Shown piece by piece: positions 1 to 10,320 of a stretch of 64,000 nucleotides of DNA; positions within the stretch are counted from its first letter, which is position 1, and every line of letters begins with the position of its first letter. The DNA comes from Undaria pinnatifida (lineage: Eukaryota; Sar; Phaeophyceae; Laminariales; Alariaceae): positions 10,636,844 to 10,700,843 of the forward strand of contig JABAKD010000019.1 of NCBI GenBank assembly GCA_012845835.1, in the 5' to 3' direction. The position numbers were made by a program, and so were the translations under genes. The notes under the pieces are model-generated. The model was given only the letters and a program-made list of their open reading frames with translations, did no database searches and was not told the origin of the DNA.

Positions 1-335
1 GTACCGTAGCTTTGGTTTTTTTCGCGTTCCACAGCTCGCCACATCTGCGTCCCACACGGATTAACAGGCTTGGAGCTAAATGTTGACCAATTGTTTTGCC
101 TCGTCTTGTCCCTACAGAGCGCCACACCTGCGTCCCACACGAATTAACAGGCTTGGAGCCAAATGTTGACCAATTATTTTGCCTTGGTTTGTTCAGAGAG
201 CGCCACATCTGCGTCCCACACGATTAACAGGCTTGTAGCTAAACGTTGACCTTTTTTTTTGCCTTGGTTTGTCGCGTCCCATAGGGCGCTGCATCTGCGT
301 CACACAAGGATTTACAAGCTTGTAGCGAAATGCTG
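1..335. repeat. Tandem repeat, four units of about 82-86 bp
   Basis: The anchor GCGCCACATCTGCGTCCCAC recurs with small changes near 36, 119, 200 and 286. Each unit continues through an ACAGGCTTGGAGCTAAATG segment. The array is cut by the window start. Confidence 0.8.
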
Positions 336-344
336 ACTTGAAAA

Positions 345-492
345 AAAAAACACACGACTTTCACTCTCCAGCTTGACTCGTAAGAGCTCGTTACCGTCAG
401 CAATCTTCTGGATAAGCCGGGGTCAAAAAGGTGTCTTCGAAGGGAAGACACCTTTGACCCCGGCTTATTCAGAAGGTTGCTGGCGGTAAAAT
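345..492. repeat. SINE-B tail fold-back (inverted repeat)
   Basis: Arms of about 46 bp (391-437 and 445-490) are reverse complements with few mismatches around a 7-nt loop. Each arm matches the 3' part of SINE-B (CTTCTGGATAAGCCGGGGTC), so two opposed SINE-B tails meet here. Confidence 0.75.
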
Positions 493-1003
493 TCTCCCCC
501 CCGGTACGTTAACGTTACTATAGTGCTACCAGGGTACGTGTAAACGAAACATGATACTGCTGTAGTACCTGGTTGATACACCCATCTGTACCCGTGCTGC
601 AACTTTTTACGAGTAAAACAGGAAATAACCAGGAAATAACTAACAAAACAACATTTGACCAAAAACACAACATGCTCTTTTTCTCAACTATAATGGTTGG
701 TGTTGCTATTCTTACTTCAAGGGGGGGGGGGGATTTTGAGCTAGATCTAACACCACATCTATTTTTCTTCGCTTGTGGACCAAAATTTAAACTAATGCTG
801 CTGTCTTGAGAAAAGAAAGAAAAAAAGGAGTATCATGAGCAGCGTCGACGCGGATAAATGAGAGTATCTGGTACGGGTGGTATTACTCTAGACCTCGTAC
901 CTCGTGCTACTTGTATCGCTTTATTGTTCAACCGGCAGAAAGAAACATCAATACGCTTGCCGCAAGGACTGACAGCAACAGCGTGCAGCTGCTGTACCAG
1001 CAG

Positions 1004-1197
1004 TCATCCCACGGGTAGGGGTTGCAGTGGATGGATTAACTAACAATGTACCTGTCCGGTCGAGCAGAGTCATCCCACGGTGTGGGTTGCAGTTGTTGGA
1101 TTAACTAATAATCTACCTGTCCGGTTGAGCAGAGTCATCCCACGGGTAGGGGTTGCAGTGGTTAGATTAACTAATAATGTACCTGTGCGATTGAGCT
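1004..1197. repeat. Tandem repeat, three units of about 66 bp
   Basis: CATCCCACGGGTAGGGGTTG recurs at about 1005, 1071 and 1137, each followed by a GATTAACTAA and TACCTGTCCGGT segment. Confidence 0.8.
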
Positions 1198-1420
1198 CGT
1201 CGAGTGAGGACCTACCGGTCAGCCTCATCATTTTACGAGCATAACACCTGGTAGATTTTAGGACTGGGGCATAGAGGCTTAGTCGGTTGGCGCAAACGAA
1301 CGCCTTCGAAGTCATGTTTCGGGTTCGAGGTATTTTGAGCTGCTCCTCATGATCGGAGAGCTCAGAAATTTCTTAGAATATGTTACACCCCTACCTACCG
1401 TGGGATGGCCCACAGTGTTA
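1196..1420 (+). repeat. Family R dispersed repeat, copy 1
   Basis: Shares blocks such as CATTTTACGAG, TTCGAAGTCATGTTTCGGG and GAGCTCAGAA with 63490-63770, and partly with 6730-6880. Class unknown. Confidence 0.55.
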
Positions 1421-1774
1421 CCGCACATAAAATTAACATCATCTTCCCAAAACAAGCACAGAGTTCACAGGGTGGTGTGTGTTGCTGCCGCTAAACGCAC
1501 AAACCAATACTTCGAAGTACCAATACACGGCGTGAGAAACGGGTGGTCAGCATGCGTTACAAAATAGTGGGAGGGGTGGAGGGCTAGAAAAAAAAAGCGA
1601 AAAAGCGATAAAAAAGAGCAGGTCCATTCAGGGGACCACCTGCACAGAAACGCATCACGCCAATCTAAAATGTACAAAATATTATACACAGGAATCACTG
1701 TTAATAACAACAAAAAAACCAAATTTTTAATACACACCCTACAAAAGTCGACTTTGACATCGAGTCAGATCGTC

Positions 1775-2072
1775 CGGGCTAACTTTTATTCTCCAGCTCA
1801 ACTCATGACAGCTTTTCCACCCTCAGCGACCTTCTGGACATCAAGCCTTGGTCACAGGTGTCTACCCTTCTTTCTCGCCCCCCCGGGTATATACCTGCCT
1901 TCATTTTCATCGCGCATAGGGTTCAGCATTCCCACTTTTCAGCTTTTTTTCATGCTCCCTTGCGTCTTCGGCCTGTCGATTGGTAATAAATAACCCCTGG
2001 CGAGATTCGCACCTACGACCTCGACCTCAATACTCACGCGGCTTACTGTTCGACCACTGAGGACACCGGATA
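1775..2072 (-). mobile_element. SINE-B, nearly full length
   Basis: On the minus strand the order is tRNA-like head (A-box-like ...GTGGTCGAACAGTAAG, B-box-like GGTCGTAGGTGCGAATC), a body with GGGTTCAGCATTCCCAC complement, then the tail CTGTGACCAAGGC, CTTCTGGA and GAGTTGAGCTGGAGAATAAA in sense orientation. Confidence 0.65.
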
Positions 2073-2424
2073 AACATTAACATGGATCGATCGTACACAT
2101 CAGGTGCACGCCAAAATCACCACCGATTCAGATTACTGCCGGTCGACCCGCTGGCCTAGTTAGTTGACTCATCGTACCATAGCCCCCCCCCCCCCCGAAA
2201 AAAAAAACAGCGAATTTCCACAACGAATGTTTCATGACTGGTAGATACGAGGGAGGATGCTATGCTAAGCGCTATGAAAAAAATATCTGCACATATTTTC
2301 TTGTTTTAAAAGAACTATCGAAGGATGACGTTGGGTAGGCAAGGGGCACCGTATTTCAGGAGATACGGCCGGGAGTTGGTTTCAAATCAGGCGATTTTGT
2401 CCAAGAAAAGTAGGGGGGCTACCG

Positions 2425-2720
2425 TAGTAAGACTCAGTGGTTGGCGTTGAATGCCACACTAAAATAGAGCCGGTTCTGGGGTTCGAAATCCACGTGGGTC
2501 CGACTTTTTTTTAAAAAAAGGAGTCAACTCCTGAGAGCGCCCGGCAGCGTGGGTAGGCGCAATTCGACGCGAGTCCACGAGGTCATAAATAGCTTTAATC
2601 AATCTCGCGATATAACGAAGGAGCGTACCGTAGAGGGAACGGGGGAGCAGAGCCTGCTCAGTGGCCCCGGATCCAAGTTGCGTCGAGGGATGTGGGCTGC
2701 TAGACTAGGTGACGACGATT
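2425..2720 (+). mobile_element. SINE-A copy
   Basis: The tRNA-like head has B box GGGGTTCGAAATCC near 2477. The body follows: GAGAGCGCCCGGCAGCG, AATTCGACGCGAGTC, then GAGCAGAGCCTGCTCAGTGG and CCCCGGATCC. Confidence 0.65.
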
Positions 2721-2724
2721 TTAC

Positions 2725-3360
2725 TGTTTGTCGAACTCTACGAAAGGCAAGTAGCCGCAAAACACGCGCGAGCACAGCCTGGACTGCCGTGTGCTGTGCT
2801 CCATGCATGCATGCTCGCGCCATGATGAGAGAGGGCCCCAACTGTGTTAAATGCAAGTGCTGGTTCCAACATTGACTCGATGGCCTGGGGGGAAACGCGG
2901 ATCGGAATCCCAGACGGCACACTCCTAGAAAGACCAAAACGAAAAAAAAATAATCAGAGCGTTCGGGTTTCTGTACAAAATCGAGAAAATGACATTTAGT
3001 TCTCAACCTTTTTTCGCTTCGTTTTCGTGTAGCCCCCCTTCCCCCCCCTCGCTATCGGGGCTCTCGAAAAGAGGGGTGTGGTGTTCGATTTTTGTTCTTC
3101 GTTCTCGTGTCCCCCGGGCGTACCCGTTACATCTTGTCGAACCTTTGCCATCCCCATTCCCAACCGTGTTACCAACGCCGACGTTGATTCCAACATCGAT
3201 TCGATGCCCAGCGTACACCCGGTGCATCTCTTGGGTACCCATACCGACACGAGCAGCAGTAGCAACATACTGTTGCATTGTACGGAGCATACTAAGCAAT
3301 ACCCTGGTATGCAATACTAGTAGTATGCATGAGTAAACAGCGAGGGCGGAGTAGCAGTTT
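2725..3360. other. Unclassified sequence with diverged internal duplication
   Basis: No gene is supported. The segment GGTTCCAACATTGACTCGAT (about 2862) has a diverged partner near 3188, and 2740-2830 resembles 17110-17200. Open frames on both strands overlap one another with no codon bias. Confidence 0.4.
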
Positions 3361-3439
3361 CAATGCAAAGAACACACACACCGGGTACACGGTGCCAGCA
3401 CCACATACCTGCCGGATTGCTCAGTTTGTATTGTGCTTC

Positions 3440-3515
3440 TCCCTGGGGTACTCTTCCACTCCAGAGTGACTGGAGCCTGTTCTGTGGCCACGGGACTTGA
3501 TTATGCGAGTTGATG
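3440..3515 (+). repeat. Family I dispersed repeat
   Basis: CTGGGGTACTCTTCCACTCC, AGAGTGACTGGAGCCTG and TTGATTATGCGAGTTGATGT recur at 19108, 19545 and inverted at 52709. A short internal duplication (ATTGCTCAGT / GTTGCTCAGT) flanks it. Confidence 0.6.
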
Positions 3516-3825
3516 TGAGAACAACAGCACCAGCACACATCGGGTTGCTCAGTCTGCATACAGCTGGCTGTGTACCGGAAACAAAACCGGGCATTCGCGT
3601 AATCTCCATGTCTAGATGTCGATCCCTTTCGTAATTTTAGAGGGAAAATTATCGAAAAAAAGTCCAGTTTCAGCATACCGACCACGTCAAGCAGCGTGGG
3701 TTGCTGGGGTAGGACTAGGACAAAAATGTGTCCGAAACCAGAACTGCCATATAAGGAGAAGTGCGACACGCGTGTATCGTAGCATGGCGATACTCGAGCT
3801 GCTGATGAACGCTCTTCCCGTCTGT

Positions 3826-4460
3826 AGCGACTAAAACGATTGCGATATTATCGAGTTGGGACTCGTGTATATCATCGACTAAAGCGATCGCGATATTATC
3901 GAGTTTGGGTCCCGTGTACCATAGCGACTGCGATCTTAATATCTTGATACCATTGCGATGTTATGGAGTTGAGACCCGTGTTCAGTGACTACAATATTTA
4001 TCAAACGGTTGCGATATTATCGAGTTGGGACCCGTGTACAGCGACTACGATATAAATGAAACAATTGCGATATTGTCGAGTGTCCAGACGGGTTCCAACC
4101 CGATAATATCGCAATCGTTCCATTATTATCGTTGTCACCATACACGGGTCCCAACTCGATAATATCGCAACCGTTTGACTGGTATCGTGGTCGTTATACA
4201 CCGGTCCTAACTCGATTATATCGCAATCGTTTTATTGATGTCGTAGTCGCTGTACACGGCTCGCAACTCGATAATATCGCAATCGTTTCGAATCTCTCTA
4301 CACGGGTCCCAACTCGATAATATCGCAATCGCCCTTCTTTGGTCGCCAAATACATTGGTCCCAACTCGATAATATCGCAATCGTTTTACCAATATCGTAG
4401 TCCCCATACACATGATTCCCAACTCGATAATATCGCAATCGCCGTTCTTGGATCTCCATA
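3826..4460. repeat. Tandem array that switches orientation
   Basis: About five units carrying GCGATATTATCGAGTTGGGA run in one direction (3842-4085). About seven units carrying the reverse complement (CTCGATAATATCGCAATCG) run in the other (4100-4440). The period is roughly 48-58 bp. CGATAATATCG inside each unit is itself palindromic. Confidence 0.85.
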
Positions 4461-4533
4461 TTATACATGGGGTCCCTTGGGAAACCCAGGAAAAACGACC
4501 GAAAAAACGAGGTTGGGGATACTACCGTCTAGG

Positions 4534-4598
4534 AGTGTACCGTAGTGGGGAGGGGGGAGAAGAGCCTGTTCAGTGACCCTGGACCTGAGTTATATCTA
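4534..4598 (+). mobile_element. SINE-A 3' part, interrupted by MITE K
   Basis: GGGAGAAGAGCCTGTTCAGT and CCTGGACCTGAGTTA match the SINE-A tail. The tail resumes after MITE K (from about 4704) as GGGACGGAGGAAGAG. Confidence 0.7.
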
Positions 4599-4703
4599 TT
4601 ACGGAGGACGATAGTAAATAGGACCAAATATTGTTGGTAAAAATATATTAATATATAGGTTTTTGTGTCCACCGTAGGTCCTATTTACTAGGGTCCCCCG
4701 TAA
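4599..4703. mobile_element. MITE K (105 bp, long terminal inverted repeats)
   Basis: The ends TTACGGAGGACGATAGTAAA and TTACGGGGGACCCTAGTAAA (the right end read as complement) form inverted repeats that continue for nearly 30 bp. TA flanks both sides. It is inserted in SINE-A at a CTAGGG site. Confidence 0.8.
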
Positions 4704-4782
4704 ATAGGGACGGAGGAAGAGAAACAAAAAAAAAAGTGCCCGAGGCATACATACGTATTAGATAGGATGATTGAAGAAGAAA

Positions 4783-4801
4783 AAAAAAAAAAAAAAAAAA
4801 A
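4783..4801. repeat. Poly(A) run
   Basis: About 18 consecutive A residues 3' of the SINE-A tail remnant. Confidence 0.7.
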
Positions 4802-5059
4802 TGCGCGCGCACAGCAGCGGATGGCCGTCCGTCTGCATGGTCTCGTCCACTGTTGGCGGGAAACTGGAAATAAAACCGAGCAAAGTTCGAACCGGCCCCA
4901 AAATAAGAAGGCGAGGTATTGGTTCTAGGCTAGATCCCATAAAGATACTTGTGTCGGACACAACAGCAGTAGTAAGTTCGGTGTGAATAACAGCTGTCGG
5001 GTTTCTTATTTCCCCGTAGAACCTACTGTAAGCCAATTTTTTAGTGGGGCTCTTTTTAC

Positions 5060-5500
5060 TGGGAGGGTCGGCAGTATATTCGCGCACTCTTCGTCTGTTA
5101 CAGCAGCAGCCTTTTTCGGCCCCGTGTTGAAAGCGACCGAAAAAATCAGGGGAAAAGACAAGACACAAAACACAAAAAACCGTTTTCTAGCTCCAGCGTG
5201 AGCGCGGAGCAGCTCGAGCCAAGTCATATCACGCACCACGTGCGTCGTTGTGGGATTCACTACGTTTGGCACACGGCAGGGCCAAATAAATCCCTTACTG
5301 CCATGTGTGTGCCATGTAACTGGTACGTACATCTTTGCCTCGTAGTTGGTGACCAGAGCTTGCCTCCAGGATAATGAATCGGTACGGAAACTGGGCGTAC
5401 TATATCGTACATCGATGGGTGGAAAGAAGAGAAAACTGCGAAGAAACACAATCCGATCCGAGTCGACAAGGCAAGACAGGGCTCAAGTCTTCTCGCAATC
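5060..5500. other. No gene seen; faint dispersed-repeat similarity
   Basis: Blocks such as TAGTTGGTGACCAGAGCTTG resemble parts of 7800-7930 and 15100-15250 (GGTCACAGAGCTTGC), suggesting an old repeat family that I cannot delimit. Confidence 0.3.
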
Positions 5501-5511
5501 AACAAACGACG

Positions 5512-5620
5512 GCGCGTACCATATAGTGGGGAGGGGGGGGAGAGGAGAGCCTGCTTAATGACCCGGGATCTGAGCTGTGTCTAGGGAGGGAGGGAGGGAG
5601 AAGAAGAATGAAAAGGTGTC
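5512..5620 (+). mobile_element. SINE-A 3' fragment
   Basis: GAGAGGAGAGCCTGCTTAAT, then ACCCGGGATCTGAGCTG and an expanded GGGA run, match the SINE-A tail. Confidence 0.65.
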
Positions 5621-5707
5621 CAGATAGTAATCAAGGATGGCCAAAAACCAAGGCCAAAAAAAAACATACACACACAATAACTTGCCATTCCTTAACCCTG
5701 TCAGAAC

Positions 5708-6025
5708 CACAACAGTTATCTTATCCCACACGAATTTTACGTAGTCTCTCCCCACACAAAATTTGGACAAGTCTGCCTCCCACACAAATTTCAACAAGTC
5801 TGTCTCCCACACGAATTTCAACAAGTCTGTCTCCCGCACTGATTTCAAGAAGTCTGTCTCCCACACTAATTTTTAGTCTCTCCCACACTTATTTCAACAA
5901 GTCTGGCTCCCACACGAATTTTAAAAGAAGTCTGTCTCCCACACGAATTTCAGCAAGTCTGTCTCCCACACTGATTTCAAGGAGTCTTGTCTCCCACACT
6001 AATTTCAATAAGTCTGTCCCAAAAT
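5708..6025. repeat. Tandem array N, about 12 units of about 27 bp
   Basis: The unit CCCACACGAATTTCAACAAG plus TCTGTCT is repeated with point changes. A single unit lies at 16780. The order of blocks resembles the core of MITE D, which suggests a common origin. Confidence 0.85.
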
Positions 6026-6204
6026 TCCATGTGAAGTTCTCAAGGAGTCAACGTTTCCACAGCTACACCCACGTTCTTGAAGGAGACAAAGCTACTTGGA
6101 GACGAGAGCGTGCCATATGAGGCGATAGACGCGTACGTTCCTTTTGCGGGTGCTCGTCACCGGAGGCGCTCCACGCTTCGCCTAAGGCTCACTTCGAGGC
6201 GAAA

Positions 6205-6394
6205 AAAATGAGACCCCGACCGGCGACCTAGTCACCCCGACGTCGGGGTTGCCGTTTGTTTGGGCGAAACGGTTTCTGGTCGCTTGAGCTCCTCAAAAGT
6301 GTGGAACTATCGATCGGTTAGTACAACAATTTCACTGAGTAAATATTCGTTGCTACGATAGAGGCCAGAGCGCACCTTTCGCCTTAAATTCTAA
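6205..6394. other. No gene; GC-rich sequence next to family Q
   Basis: Contains the inverted pair CCCCGACGTCGGGG and a block (GTTTCTGGTCGCTTGAGCTC) similar to 63495, which probably belongs to family R. Confidence 0.35.
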
Positions 6395-6725
6395 TCTTTT
6401 GAATGACGGGGCTCCTTAACCCCTTTAGAGCCCCCAAACCCCTCCCCATACTAATTCCAAGTAATTTTGTCCCCAAAAAGGGGTTCCAGCTGTAAAGGGG
6501 TTAACTCCCAAATCGTCGGGCTAAAAAAAAAAACGTCGGAAATAGCCTATATTCTTTTTTTGCCATGATTCTCGCTCGTCGTACACCTAGGCCATGGGAT
6601 TTTTCGTCCGGTATCATAGCAGTTTTATTTTTCTCCACGTCAGTTTCTGGGAGAGACATGTCTTAAGCTCCCAAATTGAGGAAACCTCAGGAAAAAACGT
6701 GGTGATATCGTAGCACGCGTCGCAA
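6395..6725 (+). repeat. Family Q dispersed repeat, split by a piggyBac-like MITE
   Basis: Matches 61615-61850 over GAATGACGGGGCT, AATCGTCGG, AGCAGTTTTATTTTT and GTCTTAAGCT. The MITE at 6420-6500 is absent from the other copy. Confidence 0.75.
6420..6500 (-). mobile_element. MITE D (piggyBac-like, 81 bp) inserted in family Q
   Basis: Flanked by TTAA at 6416-6419 and 6501-6504. Ends are CCCCTTTAGAG and TGTAAAGGGG. The related empty site at 61641 has a single TTAC. Confidence 0.82.
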
Positions 6726-6729
6726 GGCG

Positions 6730-6880
6730 TTAGACACGTTGGCCGGGTTGGGCGAACGAACGTCTTCGAAAATCATGTTCAGGGGGGGGGGAGATCTTGA
6801 GCTCCTCCTGTTTACCTAGGCCGAGCTGAAAAAACTGTTGCACCCCGGGCGTGCGATGACTCGACCAACTACCATGGCTT
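6730..6880 (+). repeat. Family R dispersed repeat, copy 2
   Basis: CGAACGAACGTCTTCGAAAA, TCATGTTCAGG, GAGCTCCTCC and GCGATGACTC parallel the other R copies. Confidence 0.5.
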
Positions 6881-6994
6881 AGGCATAATATACTACGAAT
6901 GTCGTTACAAAAACAAGGAGGACGACGTTTCCGACGATACAAGTGTAGCTTTTTTCCGGCATTTTTTTTCCGCATGGCGGGGTGGGTGCCTTAA

Positions 6995-7252
6995 CCCCTT
7001 CAGATCCCCGAAATCCCTCCCTATACTAACTTTAGGTAAATTTGTCCCGCAGGTGGGTGTTTCCAGTTGTAAATCCCTCCCTATACTAACTTCAAGTAAA
7101 TTTGTAAAAATAAACGTTTCCAGTTGTGAATCCATCCCCGTACTAACTTCAAGTAAATTCGTGAAAAAAGGGGTTTCCAGTTGTAAATCCGTCCCAATAA
7201 TAACTTCAAGTAAATTTGCACAAAATAGAGGGTGTTTCCAGTTGTAAAGGTG
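6995..7252 (-). mobile_element. MITE D with internal fourfold tandem expansion
   Basis: Starts after TTAA (6991-6994) with CCCCTTCAGATCCCC and ends GTTGTAAAGG. The core ACTAACTTCAAGTAAATTTG and CAGTTGTAAATCC repeats four times at a period of about 59 bp (7022, 7082, 7139, 7198). Confidence 0.8.
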
Positions 7253-7348
7253 TCATAACCCAAATATAGTCGGAATTTCAGTCACGTTTTTGAGCAACAT
7301 GGTTTGGTCTTTATTACCCAAGCCGTCGGATTCATTGTGTTCATCGGG

Positions 7349-7503
7349 TATTCAGGATATTGTCAGCTTTGTGAAAAAAATACACACCAGGTATACAATA
7401 TTTGGGTGGGGAATAGACCTATTAATAGGATATTTTCAGCTTTGTGCAAAAAAAATACATACCAGGTATACGATCTGGGTGGGGAATAGACCCTATTAAT
7501 ACC
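7349..7503. repeat. Tandem duplication, two units of about 80 bp
   Basis: GGATATTGTCAGCTTTGTG and GGTGGGGAATAGACC each occur twice, with CCTATTAATAGG at the junction and a CACCAGGTATAC-type motif in each unit. Confidence 0.8.
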
Positions 7504-7584
7504 TCCTCCAGCAACAAACCATTCACAGACGAAAAAAAATGGTAGACCTACACCGTGGCAAAGTGCGACACAAGAACGACGTCC

Positions 7585-7765
7585 CGACGATCATGCTCGT
7601 CGGTTTTCATCGAATTTCGCCAACTCACGCTCTGGCGCTGTCCGCCCCAGTTAATTTCTACGAAAGAAAAAGTCCCGACGAGCGCAAGTAGCACTCGGGA
7701 GGATGCGAACCTGAGTCAGTGAATTTGGTAAGGAAATGGTTCACCTACTACTCTGCAGGGGGGCG
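7585..7765 (-). mobile_element. SINE-B 5' part
   Basis: The minus strand reads a tRNA-like head with B box CAGGTTCGCATCCTCCCG, then GAGTGCTACTTGCGCTCG and the shared body GAGCGTGAGTTGGCGAAATT. Confidence 0.65.
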
Positions 7766-7799
7766 CCTGCGCCGTATGATATGTACCTGGTATGTATCA

Positions 7800-8250
7800 A
7801 GACTTTTCGTATCCAGTACGTCTGGCATTGCATTGAACTCACCTCCTTCCCTTGGGACGTCGTATCTCTCGTCACATGATTTGCATGTCATCACAGAGTT
7901 TGTGCCTCAACAAAAATCAGCACGAATACTTTCATAGTTCTTACATACGTCATCACACAGGGTTTGTACCTCAACAAAAATCACCACGCGACACTAGCTG
8001 TGTGTGTTTTCACATTAAAACTGACCCTTATTCCACCCGTCTACATCCAACACAACCAGTGTTCGTGCCGATGCCTCCTATTAATAGAGATACGAGCTAT
8101 CATATGTCGTCACAAACTACGAGCTCGGACATCGGCGGTGCTGGGTGCCCATGAGTTGACGCAACACGGGTTTACCGACCATATAACCCAGCCCTCTTGT
8201 GCCCCAGGCTTAGCGACCCAAATATCGACAAAAGTGCGGCCTTGTCAATC
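7800..8250. other. No gene; short internal duplications
   Basis: TTTGTGCCTCAACAAAAATCA and TTTGTACCTCAACAAAAATC occur near 7900 and 7962. The remainder is unclassified. Confidence 0.4.
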
Positions 8251-8274
8251 TTACAGTAAGGGCGTGCAGCGGCA

Positions 8275-9165
8275 CAGTAGGAGTCCCCCAATAAGGCGGC
8301 CTGAGTAAGGCGGTATCCCGATACAAGGCGGTCTTGCAGGAAGAACGCGCAGCAGCATAGTAGGGGCTCCCCAATATAAGGCGGTCTTGCAGGAAGAGCG
8401 TGCAGCAGCATGGTAGGGATTCCCCCAATAAGGCGGTCCGAGCAAGGCGGTATCCCGATACAAGGCGGTCTTGCAGGAAGAGCGTGCAGCATCATAGCAG
8501 GGATTCGCCCATTAAGGCGGCCTGAGTAAGGCGGAATTCCGATACAAGGCGGTCTTGCAGGAAGAGCGCGCAGCGGCATAGAAGGGGTTCCCCTATATAA
8601 GGTGGTCTTGCAGGAAGAGCGTGCAGCAGCATAGCAGAGATTCGCCCAATAAGGCGGTATCCCGATATAAGGCGGTCTTGCAGGAAGAGCGCGCAGCGGC
8701 ATAGAAGGGGTTCCCTATATAAGGTGTCCTGAGTAAGGCGGAATCCTGATACAAGGCGGTCTTGCAGGAAGAGCGCGCAGCGGCATAGTTGGGATTACCC
8801 CAATATCAGGCGGTCTGAGTGAAGCGGAATCCCGATACAAGGCAGTCAAAATCGCTTCGCGCGACTGAGGAATTGCACTCAACAACCCAGAAAGAATAAG
8901 GCGGCTTCCCCCAATAAGGCGGTCATTTGGCTCTGGCACACCAACCGCCTTGCTGGGGGAGAAGGCGGCGTCCCCCTGTAAGGCGGTCGTATTGCTCTGG
9001 CACACCAACCGCCTTACTGGGGGATAAGGCGGCCCCCCCCTATAACGCGGTCGTATTGCTCTGGCACACCAACCGCCTTGCTGGTGGATAAGGCGACCTC
9101 CCCCTATAAGGCGGTCGTATTGCTCTGACACACCAACCGCCTTACTGGGGGACCCCCTCTTTCTG
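8275..9165. mobile_element. Pogo-like MITE G cluster with internal tandem expansion
   Basis: Begins CAGTAGGAGTCCCCCAATAA and ends GGGGGACCCCCTCTTTCTG next to TA. Inside, GGCGGTCTTGCAGGAAGAGC repeats about seven times (8325-8780), then CTCTGGCACACCAACCGCCT about four times (8930-9150). The large minus-strand open frame across it is a by-product of repeats in phase. Confidence 0.7.
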
Positions 9166-9764
9166 TAGCGCAAAACCGCGTCAACATCCATGCGGCTGCG
9201 CGCGTGCTGTGCACCTCTTCCCGTTACGTTTCGCATTGGACGCGAGGCTACGCGTGCTGCATAAAGGTGGCGCTTTCTTTTTCGGCTGAAGCGTTTTTTG
9301 AAGGACCGGGTGCTCCTTAGTAGCCCAAAAAATCGTCGGTACATTTTCATTTTTTTTTTCGTCCCCCCCCCAAAAAAACAACGTTTTCCTTGTATGCCTA
9401 CACTACGACACGGGATCGTTATGACAAGCACCTTTCGTTTTTCTTCCAACCAGTTGATGGGTGGAGCATAGAGGTCTTTAAGCGAGGAGCTCAAAAAACA
9501 TTTGTCGCAACACAACCGTGGCATATGTGTCCCTCCAAATCCTGCAACGCCGGGCTACTGCCTGTGGTCGATGCCGAAAGCGCCACACTCTTCTTCGGCA
9601 TTTTTGTCCTCCTAAAGACCGAAAACGGTTGGTGCGAAGAACACAAAACAGAGCCACGTGTTACGAGCACACGTGGCGCATGACAGCGCGATCGACGCCC
9701 GAGATCCCACTTAGATGCCGTGGACTAAAATACCGCGCCAAATAAAAACAGGCGTCATCTGGTC

Positions 9765-9945
9765 ACAGGCGAAAAATATTGGATATTACGATTACCATAT
9801 TATACGACGAGCACTTATCAGCAGGAAAAACTTGTGTGCCCGATTAATAACTTGGAGGTCTGCAATTATATTATACGGCAAGCAATATCAGCAGGGAAAA
9901 AAACAGCTGTGCCCAAGATAAAACCTGGACGCCTGTAATCCTAGA
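9765..9945. repeat. Diverged tandem duplication, two units of about 80 bp
   Basis: TATTATACGACGAGCACTTA with ATCAGCAGGAAAAA has a partner TATTATACGGCAAGCAATAT with ATCAGCAGGGAAAA. Confidence 0.65.
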
Positions 9946-9964
9946 TGACTGTGATGTACCCGCA

Positions 9965-10235
9965 GTCCGCTAGAAAAATGAACAAAATGGCACATCAAAC
10001 AAACAAACGAGAGCCCACCCATGTAAACCAACTGTGTCAAAATCCGTTTGCCATTCGCTCATCCCTTGGTACAATTTCCATGCTCTTCGAGAAGACGGGC
10101 ATTTATTAATAGGATAAACAAAATGGCGCAACATACCAAAGACATGAACGACTGCTGTGTTCGAAATGCGTCCAATTAATTTGCCATTAGCTCATGTCCA
10201 GTTGAAACCCTTTTTGATGAACCTAAAACGGGTAA
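9965..10235. repeat. Diverged tandem duplication, two units of about 130 bp
   Basis: GAACAAAATGGCACA ... TTTGCCATTCGCTCAT is repeated as TAAACAAAATGGCGCA ... TTTGCCATTAGCTCAT. Confidence 0.6.
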
Positions 10236-10320
10236 AACGTCGAAAGAAAACAACGAAACAGAACATCAAAGCACCGCCGTACAGATGACAGAGAACAAGG
10301 GAACAGTGGTTACACTACAT

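Noticed and set aside
8715-9524. 269-aa open frame on the minus strand
   Set aside because: It follows the in-phase tandem units of the pogo-like MITE cluster and changes character outside it.
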